Virus record (IMG/VR): IMGVR_UViG_3300027870_000009 | Span: 1-34,752 of that record | DNA: 34,752 nt | Origin: a virus | Strand: one strand, 5' to 3' | Part shown: positions 24,902 to 30,673 of the stretch, piece after piece | Layout: every line of letters begins with the position of its first letter | Position numbering within the stretch: position 1 is the first letter of the stretch | The notes under the pieces: generated by a model | Told to the model about the DNA's origin: nothing | Databases searched by the model: none | What the model saw: the letters and a program-made list of their open reading frames with translations, nothing else | Position numbers and translations under genes: made by a program

Positions 24902-25771
24902 TTATTTCATCAACTCCAAAAGCGCATCAGCATGATTAATTGCATCATCTTTTGTTAGATGGATTAGTCCACGTTCTAAAAATAGATTATCCACATCGTG
25001 ATCAGTCCATTCATCGGTATCATATTTCTTCTTGTCTTGTAAATCCACAACAAAATATTCAGCACCCATCTCAGGCTTCACACTAATCGGCTTATTGATC
25101 GTGTGTGATCCGATTTGGATTGTTTGGGGTTTGAGTCGGAATCGGTACGCTGGATTATTAAAATCTGATAGTGAATGTTGAAAATTAAGATCGAAATACT
25201 CAAAAGCATGCGCCCCACCAATCTGCACATCCTCACCACGCCCAAATGCTTCATAAGCCCATTGATGCAAAAACCTACCTTTACTTGTTTCCACTTTGTT
25301 CTCCCGTTGCCATAGTGTTTTATGAAGAAGTCCAGATGAAACATAGTCGGAATACATGCTGCCATTAGGTGTAGAGGATTCATTAGATTCAGATTGAACA
25401 TCGTCAATCCAAAAAGAATATTCCGATATCGTAAGACCATATTTTCGACCATGCGTGTATTTATCGGCACCATCAGGAACCAATATATAGTCATCCAAAG
25501 GCTGATTCGTCACAACCAACTTAAAGTTTTCGTCCAAGTATTCGCGCGGTTTGGCTAGTTCGCGGAGTTCGGGAAGTGTTATTTCTTTAGCGTCCGCAAC
25601 ATCATTGCCAAATATCATGTATTTATTGGTGTAAAAAACCATCCAATCAAATGGATATGATGTCAGGGATTTTCCGTAAGTTGGGTGCGTGAGACCTAAT
25701 GACAAGCCAATATGTTGAACTTCGTCACGTTCATCTTCATTGTTAACACGAATCTTCAAATTCTCTTTCAT
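24902..25771 (-). CDS. Hypothetical phage protein, 289 residues
   Basis: Soluble, acidic protein starting MKENLKIRVNNEDERDEVQH. It begins with a segment found in several phage early proteins (KIRVNN, DEVQHIGLSLGL, then a DAKEITLPELRELAKP stretch). The C-terminal part (GAEYFVVDLQDKKKYDTDEW, then LERGLIHLTKDDAINHADAL) is of a type seen after WH- or ssDNA-related domains in mobile elements. The central third (residues about 110-190) is Trp/Tyr rich. No catalytic motif is visible. It is the last large gene of the leftward operon, and its ATG overlaps the preceding gene's end, so it is coupled to that gene. Function not recognised. Confidence 0.7.
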   Translation of the reverse strand: MKENLKIRVNNEDERDEVQHIGLSLGLTHPTYGKSLTSYPFDWMVFYTNKYMIFGNDVADAKEITLPELRELAKPREYLDENFKLVVTNQPLDDYILVPDGADKYTHGRKYGLTISEYSFWIDDVQSESNESSTPNGSMYSDYVSSGLLHKTLWQRENKVETSKGRFLHQWAYEAFGRGEDVQIGGAHAFEYFDLNFQHSLSDFNNPAYRFRLKPQTIQIGSHTINKPISVKPEMGAEYFVVDLQDKKKYDTDEWTDHDVDNLFLERGLIHLTKDDAINHADALLELMK

Positions 25772-26067
25772 GGTTTATTCTCCATTAGGTTGCGTAGGGT
25801 TAAAATTGATTGGTATTCCTTGTTTACCAATTTCTCATGATAACGGTCATCATCACCAGCATAGTTTTCTTGAGCCAATTGATCTTTATTAAACTCACGA
25901 ATCGCACTCTCTAAAAGTTCGATGCGCGATTGCTGGGATTTGATTAGTTCAACCGCTGCATCACGATAGACCGCTCCAACTTGAGAAACGTCAATCATAC
26001 TTAAAGCTAGTACAATTTGATCGTCACATATTGGACAATCACCAACTTTCAAATTTTCGTTTGTCAT
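25768..26067 (-). CDS. Hypothetical protein with CPIC motif
   Basis: A 99-residue protein starting MTNENLKVGDCPICDDQIV; an in-frame GTG at 26079 is less likely. A single CxxC lies near the N-terminus and a helical remainder (LIKSQQSRIELLESAIREFN) follows. It overlaps the next gene's start by four bases and begins about 2 bases after the previous gene's stop, so all three are translated together. Short helical proteins with one CxxC pair are common in phage early regions. No function is assigned. Confidence 0.6.
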   Translation of the reverse strand: MTNENLKVGDCPICDDQIVLALSMIDVSQVGAVYRDAAVELIKSQQSRIELLESAIREFNKDQLAQENYAGDDDRYHEKLVNKEYQSILTLRNLMENKP

Positions 26068-26068
26068 T

Positions 26069-26539
26069 TTATTGCTCACTTTTTAGGGTTAACACACCAT
26101 CAACCAAATTAGCGTAGTCGTTGCAGGGTACGGCGCTAGACCACGGATTATTAGAACCATCTATAAAGCACCCATCTTCAAATCGAACAATCAAGCCAAC
26201 AAACGTGCCATTACCTGCCGCACCATCACCATGAACACTCAAGCCGCAAAGCACATGATTCCCTTCATTGAGCAACTTCCGTGTCAAGTCACTCCCTTTC
26301 AACTTAGGCGCTTCAAACTCACATTTATAGAGTGCTTCGAGTAAAGCCTTGTTTTCTAGGGTGGCGTGGAATAAATCAGGCTTCAAGTGATTTACAGATA
26401 TTTTTCCATAAGATGTAAAAGAAACCTTCTTTTCAATAGTCAACGGGTATGCCCGGACTCCAAAATTATCTAATTTATAAACTTTACGCCCAAGATAAGG
26501 ACAATAAACCTCATCCCCAGCTTTAAATTGTTCGTTCAT
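26069..26539 (-). CDS. Hypothetical early protein, 156 residues
   Basis: Soluble protein starting MNEQFKAGDEVYCPYLGRKV. A short N-terminal beta domain (residues 1-50) looks like a KOW/SH3-like barrel, and the C-terminal half (GDGAAGNGTFVGLIVRFEDG, then AVPCNDYANLVDG) is Gly- and Asn-rich. AGGAAAC upstream of ATG acts as ribosome-binding site. It sits between the YqaJ exonuclease and the CPIC protein in the leftward operon. No recognised family; role in recombination or host takeover cannot be separated. Confidence 0.6.
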   Translation of the reverse strand: MNEQFKAGDEVYCPYLGRKVYKLDNFGVRAYPLTIEKKVSFTSYGKISVNHLKPDLFHATLENKALLEALYKCEFEAPKLKGSDLTRKLLNEGNHVLCGLSVHGDGAAGNGTFVGLIVRFEDGCFIDGSNNPWSSAVPCNDYANLVDGVLTLKSEQ

Positions 26540-26575
26540 GATTGTTTCCTTTAATTTAACTGCTTAATTAACTCT

Positions 26576-27208
26576 CTAGCGTATGATTGAGCTAGAGAGG
26601 GTTTGATTTAATTCCGCTAAACGTTCATCAATAATTCGATTAAACGCACGCACATCGTTTTCCATTCCTGCAATATCCAATTCACTCGCTAAAACGCGGA
26701 TAACGACGATTTGCAAGTGTTCAGGTAGTCGAGGATCGAAGCTCACGAAGTCGCACCACAAACGCTTTGTACAAGCAATTTGCCATGTAATTTGCGGAAG
26801 ATATTCGGCTGGAACAGTTTTAGTCAATAACGTGTTGATATGCGTTTCTGATTTAGGGCATTTAACTTCGATCAGACCATCATTACCGACAAGACCGTCA
26901 GGTGACGCGCCTGTCATTTCAATAAACGGATGATCCACCAAGCCAGTACCGACCACGAAAGAGTCTGTTTTAGACTCATAGGCGGCGATTGCGTTAGGCT
27001 CGTTATCAATGCCCCACTGCATATCTTTAGACGTGAAAAACTCATCTTGTACGCCAGTAATGCGCTCGGTTAAGACAGTCAATTGCGTAGCGTTTAATGC
27101 TTTACCTTTGACTGGTTTCGCATTCATTCCGCTGATACGGCTGGCGGTTAATTTGCCAACTCGATCAGAATGCCAATCATCACTCCGCTGTAGTATGTTC
27201 AACTTCAC
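26576..27208 (-). CDS. YqaJ-family recombination exonuclease (lambda Exo type)
   Basis: A 210-residue member of the PD-(D/E)xK superfamily that degrades the 5' strand at a double-strand end so that its RecT partner can coat the 3' strand. Motifs: QRSDDWHSDRVGKLTAS near the N-terminus, WGIDNEPNAIAAYE, the catalytic block GASPDGLVGNDGLIEVKCP (acidic residue, then E-x-K), and a Gln in PQITWQIACT. The length is within the family's range. It overlaps the end of recT by 29 bases, which points to joint translation. It would repair or concatenate phage DNA. Confidence 0.92.
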   Translation of the reverse strand: MKLNILQRSDDWHSDRVGKLTASRISGMNAKPVKGKALNATQLTVLTERITGVQDEFFTSKDMQWGIDNEPNAIAAYESKTDSFVVGTGLVDHPFIEMTGASPDGLVGNDGLIEVKCPKSETHINTLLTKTVPAEYLPQITWQIACTKRLWCDFVSFDPRLPEHLQIVVIRVLASELDIAGMENDVRAFNRIIDERLAELNQTLSSSIIR

Positions 27209-28025
27209 TCTCCTTTTGTTGTTCGTCTGATTGCTGGGCCGCTTCTTTTAATTTGACAGAATGTGTGGCCCAAAATAATGTTTTACACTTTCCAGTCGGT
27301 AATTGCTTATAAGCATCGGCTAGGGCCGCAGTTCCATCAGTGGCGACAGATTGCATATTGACCAAATGCTCATTCTCAAAATCTTCATAGCCTTCAGGCA
27401 ATTCAGAAACAAGCGTAGGTTTAACTTCACGCGCCTGCCCTTCGATGATCCGCTCGGCTTCGTCTTGGTCGTAGATACCAGCAAAGCCAAATGCTAGACG
27501 TGCGCCTTGTATTAAGCACTTATGACGAAGGAAACGCTTTGGGTGAGATTGCCACGGGCCTTCTACAACATAACCTGATTTACTTTTAAACGGTGCGCGA
27601 TACGTTTCATCCAAATACTCACGAACAATGGTCGGTTTTTCGCGGTCTTTGCGGTGAATGACAACTTCGATCCATGCTGGGGCCTTAGATTTTGCGCCAT
27701 CCATTAAAATCATTTCGTCTGAATAATTAAACTCAATGCCGTTTAGGTTTGGGTTTGAGTTAATGATCCGACTCCAACCGTCTACTCCAACCACTGGAAT
27801 AATGCCCTTGTTCTTGTCAGGAAATGCGTAGATTTCCTTTGTCCACGGATTAAGGTTGTACTGTCCCGCAACAATTAGCAATGCAGCCATTTGTTCGTCG
27901 GTGGCTTGCGTTTCTGTCTTAAATGCTGTTTGAACAAGAATCCGTTTTAATTCTTGCGGATCAATGTTTACGAGGCCCATTGACTCGGCTATGTGCTGGA
28001 TTTGTACGGTGACTAGTTGGCTCAT
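27180..28025 (-). CDS. recT: RecT-family single-strand annealing protein
   Basis: A 281-residue annealase starting at ATG 28025 (MSQLVTVQIQHIAESMGL); the longer frame to 28073 adds 16 residues that overlap the upstream gene. Family signs: LNPWTKEIYAFPDKNKGIIP with VVGVDGWSRIIN, a central VEGPWQSHPKRFLRHKCLIQ, and GARLAFGFAGIYDQDEAERI. It pairs with the YqaJ exonuclease downstream, forming a Red-like recombination system. The last 30 residues are charged and disordered-looking. The upstream coiled-coil gene ends 7 bases before it. Confidence 0.92.
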   Translation of the reverse strand: MSQLVTVQIQHIAESMGLVNIDPQELKRILVQTAFKTETQATDEQMAALLIVAGQYNLNPWTKEIYAFPDKNKGIIPVVGVDGWSRIINSNPNLNGIEFNYSDEMILMDGAKSKAPAWIEVVIHRKDREKPTIVREYLDETYRAPFKSKSGYVVEGPWQSHPKRFLRHKCLIQGARLAFGFAGIYDQDEAERIIEGQAREVKPTLVSELPEGYEDFENEHLVNMQSVATDGTAALADAYKQLPTGKCKTLFWATHSVKLKEAAQQSDEQQKESEVEHTTAE

Positions 28026-28032
28026 AATATTC

Positions 28033-29142
28033 TCAGTATTGAATTGAAATGTGTTTGATTGCGTTTTTGGCAATCGCTTTAATCAATTTTTTTGCCTGTT
28101 CATCAGTCAAACCTTGCGCCACAAAATCAGCCATTAAACTTTGATTAATACCGCGCACATGTTCAACATCAGCAAGGCGTTTCTGTTCTGCTTGTTCAGC
28201 CTCAAGGCGTTTCGCTTCAACTTGCTTGCGTTCGGCTTCGATTGCGTCTTTTTGATCCTGTTCGGCTTTGGCTAATGCGGCAACACGATCAGATTCAGCT
28301 TGGCGCAACGTTTCTTTTTGACGTAGTTCAGCGGCTTCATTTTCAGCAACTAAACGCGCTTGTTCACGTTCAGCATTTAACTTGGCTTGTTCAGCTTCAC
28401 GCTTTGCATATTCAGCAGCAGCAATCGCATCAGCTTCACGTTTGGCATCAGCTTGACGTTGTTCATTGGCTTTCTTTTCAGCCTCAAGGCGTGCAGCATT
28501 CGCAGCATCTTCGGCAATCTTACGTTCACGTTCTTGTTGTTCGCGTTCGATTGATTCTTGACGTAAACGTGCAAGTTCGGCTTGTTCGGCTTCGAGTTTG
28601 GTTTGAGCATCAAGTGCAAATTCCAACACTTCAATAGCGGCTTGTTTCGCCACAATTGCCTCGGCTTTAAACTCTTCCCATTCATCGCCAATTACTTGAG
28701 CCTTTGCAGTATTGAGTGCAAATAGAAGTTCACTTGCTGACATGCCTACAGTTTGGCTAATCAGCTTAAAACCTTCGATATTTGCACGATGTTTTTCAAC
28801 GCGTTCTTTTTCCGCATCTTCCCACGCAGTCAACGGCGCACGAATCTCATCACGCAAAGCGTCACAACGATCACGCCATGATTTACGATCATCATCAATT
28901 AGCTTTAGGCGTGCTTTTTCTGCTGATACGAGGTCTTTACCGTGGTCATCAACTAAAACCTTTGCTTTGCTAACCTTATGGGCTTGCGCTGCGATTGCTT
29001 TGCGCCCTTTGTCCGTAGTCAGATCGGGAACGAGGCTTTTAGCTTCTTTTTCCATGCGTGAAAATAGATCATCGAGACCTCCTTTATTTTCAAAGGCTGC
29101 GACGATGTTATTTTGATTGAAAATACTTACTTCGTTTGTCAT
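28033..29142 (-). CDS. Large coiled-coil protein associated with the recT operon
   Basis: A 369-residue protein from ATG 29142 (MTNEVSIFNQNNIVAAF). An N-terminal part (to about 160) has helical, charged stretches (KSLVPDLTTDKGRKAIAAQA, DHGKDLVSAEKARLK), a pattern like DUF1351/host-cell-nuclease-inhibitor-type proteins placed next to RecT in other phages. From about 180 to 330 it is a continuous Glu/Ala/Gln/Arg/Lys-rich coiled coil of TolA-like composition. It ends in a small helical domain (LTDEQAKKLIKAIAKNAI). It has no signal peptide. It may link RecT/exonuclease to DNA or block a host nuclease. Function is inferred from neighbours only. Confidence 0.75.
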   Translation of the reverse strand: MTNEVSIFNQNNIVAAFENKGGLDDLFSRMEKEAKSLVPDLTTDKGRKAIAAQAHKVSKAKVLVDDHGKDLVSAEKARLKLIDDDRKSWRDRCDALRDEIRAPLTAWEDAEKERVEKHRANIEGFKLISQTVGMSASELLFALNTAKAQVIGDEWEEFKAEAIVAKQAAIEVLEFALDAQTKLEAEQAELARLRQESIEREQQERERKIAEDAANAARLEAEKKANEQRQADAKREADAIAAAEYAKREAEQAKLNAEREQARLVAENEAAELRQKETLRQAESDRVAALAKAEQDQKDAIEAERKQVEAKRLEAEQAEQKRLADVEHVRGINQSLMADFVAQGLTDEQAKKLIKAIAKNAIKHISIQY

Positions 29143-29143
29143 G

Positions 29144-29266
29144 TCATTTACTCTGTGTTGTTGTGTGTAAAGGTTTAATCCGCTCATCCGCTGGCTGTGT
29201 TATATAGCATGTGATAAGTAAAGCCATGCCAACGGTGAAAAATATGTAAGGGGCTATTTGGCGCAT
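29144..29266 (-). CDS. Small membrane peptide, 40 residues
   Basis: Read from ATG 29266 (GGTGAG about 6 bases upstream) to a stop at 29144-29146. The peptide MRQIAPYIFFTVGMALLITC continues into a polar tail, so it has one membrane helix. Its ATG overlaps the stop of another tiny membrane peptide (29266-29346) by one base, indicating coupling. The longer frame to 29338 lacks a ribosome-binding site. No function is known. Confidence 0.5.
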   Translation of the reverse strand: MRQIAPYIFFTVGMALLITCYITQPADERIKPLHTTTQSK

Positions 29267-29346
29267 CACATTCTCACCAAAGTAATCGCAATGAAACATG
29301 CGACTAGGCCGACGATGATGACGTGTTTTTCTATCCATGCGTTCAT
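29266..29346 (-). CDS. Tiny membrane peptide, 26 residues
   Basis: ATG 29346 is preceded by CTGGAG at 7 bases. It opens a 26-codon frame, MNAWIEKHVIIVGLVACFIA and a short end, stopping in TGATG with the next peptide's start. The central hydrophobic stretch would span the inner membrane once. It is below the size most gene finders report. Support comes from the ribosome-binding site and the coupling. Confidence 0.45.
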   Translation of the reverse strand: MNAWIEKHVIIVGLVACFIAITLVRM

Positions 29347-29367
29347 ACGTTACTCCAGGTTAAAATA

Positions 29368-29383
29368 CCGCGCTTTCACGCGG
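29368..29383 (-). terminator. Possible weak terminator or attenuator on the leftward strand
   Basis: CCGCG and CGCGG (29368-29372 and 29379-29383) form a 5-bp GC-rich stem with a 6-base loop, followed on the minus strand by TATTTTA. It lies between the 29401-29823 gene and the small membrane peptides. The stem is short and the T-run is broken, so partial termination at most. Confidence 0.35.
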
Positions 29384-29400
29384 CTGGTTGTTCGGTTTAA

Positions 29401-29823
29401 TTAGTCGAATGATGCTTCATAGGCGTCGATAGCAGCTAGGTCGTCAGCTTGCTCTGCTTCATGTTCAGCCTGTTCGGCGATTGCAGCAATGACGCGATTC
29501 AGAACGTCTTGCGGCAGTTCAATTTTACAAACAATATGCGAGCTAAAAACAACGCTTGTAAATTCAACATTCACAGTTGCGGTATATTCAACGCCAATCG
29601 TCACCTCCTGGTCTTGACCGCCTGCATATTGCCAATCAGTAATAGGCTCACGATCCATTGTGATTTTATGGATTACGCCAATATTCGCATCACCAACAGT
29701 CACGTTTGAATATTTATCAGTGTGGCTGTTTACTTCAACGACTAGTTCAGCAAGTGCTTCTGCTTGAATAGCGTCATATTGTTCATTGATGCGCTGTGTT
29801 TCTTGTTCGGTGTAAATTGTCAT
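29401..29823 (-). CDS. Hypothetical first gene of the leftward early operon
   Basis: A 140-residue acidic protein starting MTIYTEQETQRINEQYDAIQ. An N-terminal helix and a Val/Thr-rich beta middle (KYSNVTVGDANIGVIHKITM; VEYTATVNVEFTSVVFSS) are followed by a highly acidic helical end (EQAEHEAEQADDLAAIDAYE). It is transcribed from the operator-covered promoter at about 29876-29881 and is therefore probably under early control. No family was recognised. Acidic composition may suggest DNA-mimic or protein-inhibitor roles, but nothing in the sequence proves it. Confidence 0.6.
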   Translation of the reverse strand: MTIYTEQETQRINEQYDAIQAEALAELVVEVNSHTDKYSNVTVGDANIGVIHKITMDREPITDWQYAGGQDQEVTIGVEYTATVNVEFTSVVFSSHIVCKIELPQDVLNRVIAAIAEQAEHEAEQADDLAAIDAYEASFD

Positions 29824-29867
29824 TTTCTAAAACCTTGTAGTTCGTAAGTGATGCAGCCAATTTAGCA

Positions 29868-29950
29868 CATGTAGAATTATAGTCAAGTTAAATGTAGATT
29901 ATTTTTCTACAAATAAAAGTGTTGCATGTAGATTTAAATTCTACTATAGT
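29868..29950. promoter_or_regulatory. Divergent early promoters with three related operators
   Basis: Operators share GTAGA-N7-TCTAC: exact at 29894-29910 and 29928-29944, degenerate at 29871-29887 (right half TCAAG). On the plus strand TTGCAT (29922-29927), a 17-base spacer and TATAGT (29945-29950) form a good sigma70-type promoter, and the third operator fills its spacer. On the minus strand a perfect TATAAT (29876-29881) is overlaid by the first operator; its -35 is poor. The layout resembles lambda-type switch regions, with the Cro-like gene at 29977 immediately to the right. Binding is inferred from symmetry and position. Confidence 0.75.
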
Positions 29951-29976
29951 GAGCTGGTCAACACAGAGGATTGAAC

Positions 29977-30186
29977 ATGACTTTAGATCAAGCGTTACAA
30001 GTTACTAAAACCAAAAACAAGAACCAGCTTTGCAATTGGCTGGGTAAACAACGATCAACTGCTGGCAAGTGGAATGCTGATGAAATTCCTTTATCGGTTG
30101 AACGTGCCATCAAAGACAAGCTATCAGCACAAAAGCAGGAACGTGCAGAGGCGAAACGATTAAAGGGAGTGCATAAAATTGACTGA
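29977..30186 (+). CDS. Cro-like repressor (small HTH protein)
   Basis: A 69-residue protein from ATG 29977 (AGAGGA six bases upstream); TTG 29971 is the alternative start. It begins MTLDQALQVTKTKNKNQLCN followed by WLGKQRSTAGKWNADEIPLS, a helix-turn-helix of the Cro/YdaS kind with a positively charged recognition helix. It ends in a Lys/Arg/Glu tail. It would bind the three operators left of it and dampen early transcription. There is no larger CI-type partner in the window, so a lysogeny role is not supported. First gene of the rightward operon. Confidence 0.8.
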   Translation: MTLDQALQVTKTKNKNQLCNWLGKQRSTAGKWNADEIPLSVERAIKDKLSAQKQERAEAKRLKGVHKID

Positions 30187-30331
30187 TTCTAATTGTGTCG
30201 ATCATTGTCCGTTTGCTGATGACAATCAAGAATGTGATGGGCAATGCGCTACACGCCCAAAACTCGAAACGCTCGATCAGGTTGATATTGATACCGCGTC
30301 ACATAGCTTAATTGTGCAAGGGGATGAGTGA
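30179..30331 (+). CDS. Cys-rich small protein, 50 residues (TTG start)
   Basis: TTG 30179 lies 9 bases after AAGGGAG (30163-30169) and opens a 50-codon frame ending TGA 30329-30331. Residues 6, 10, 19 and 23 are Cys (CVDHC, then CDGQC), a CX3C-X8-CX3C arrangement that could hold a zinc ion. The start overlaps the Cro-like gene by 8 bases and the stop overlaps the next ATG (TGATG). Function unknown. Confidence 0.5.
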   Translation: MTDSNCVDHCPFADDNQECDGQCATRPKLETLDQVDIDTASHSLIVQGDE

Positions 30332-30399
30332 TGGATATTAACTGGATGTTTGTTTTAATACTTTGCGTGATAGGTTTTATTATCGGGATGAGTAAATGA
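30331..30399 (+). CDS. Tiny membrane peptide, 22 residues
   Basis: ATG 30331 (AAGGGG about 7 bases upstream) opens MDINWMFVLILCVIGFIIGM and a short SK end, stopping at TGA 30397-30399. It is almost entirely one membrane span. It is coupled at both ends: TGATG with the previous gene, and its last codons overlap the ATG at 30396. Comparable to the tiny leftward membrane peptides. No function assigned. Confidence 0.4.
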   Translation: MDINWMFVLILCVIGFIIGMSK

Positions 30400-30485
30400 T
30401 CGACTCTATTCAACCCTGGTTAATTTCCAGCACAACTTTAGTTTTAGTTCCTATTATTTATAGTGAGGTTCAGCGTGGCAAATAA
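30396..30485 (+). CDS. Tiny hydrophobic peptide, 29 residues
   Basis: ATG 30396 overlaps the preceding stop and has GGGATGAG upstream. It encodes MIDSIQPWLISSTTLVLVPI and a short polar end, with TAA at 30483-30485. The central stretch could insert in a membrane. Support comes from coupling and the purine-rich upstream sequence only. Confidence 0.3.
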   Translation: MIDSIQPWLISSTTLVLVPIIYSEVQRGK

Positions 30486-30660
30486 TGCAGCGATAGCCAA
30501 GAAATAACGCGAAGAACTCATCCAGAAAATAGATGAATTTTTCGCTCAAGGAAACGAAGTAAAACAGCTGGGCAATCAAATGAAACCTACTGCAATAAAC
30601 TTCGTTATCAATCCACAAAAGATCAGCGGTGAGAAGTTGCCGCCTAGTTTTAAACGTTAA
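30475..30660 (+). pseudogene. Small early gene interrupted by an in-frame ochre codon
   Basis: A GTG start at 30475 with AGTGAGG upstream reads MANNAAIAKK, then TAA (30505-30507). The same frame continues open for 50 more codons (REELIQKIDEFFAQGNEVKQ and onward) to TAA at 30658-30660. The continuous frame is like the small helical, Lys-rich/Pro-rich phage proteins of about 60 residues that I recall. A single CAA-to-TAA change would explain it, so a nonsense mutation is the simplest reading. Readthrough or a suppressor-dependent gene are alternatives. No obvious restart with a ribosome-binding site follows. Confidence 0.55.
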
Positions 30661-30673
30661 AAGGACAGTAGAA

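Noticed and set aside
24744-24935. 63-residue plus-strand frame across the convergent region
   Set aside because: It lies after the late terminator, overlaps the starts/ends of two minus-strand genes, and has no ribosome-binding site or family pattern.
28242-28637. 131-residue plus-strand frame (Leu/Val/Gln/His-rich)
   Set aside because: Antisense to the coiled-coil gene. Its odd composition mirrors Glu/Ala/Gln codons.
28712-29116. 134-residue plus-strand frame opposite the coiled-coil gene's N-terminus
   Set aside because: Antisense shadow with Ser/Arg-rich composition; the minus-strand frame has the coherent start and operon context.
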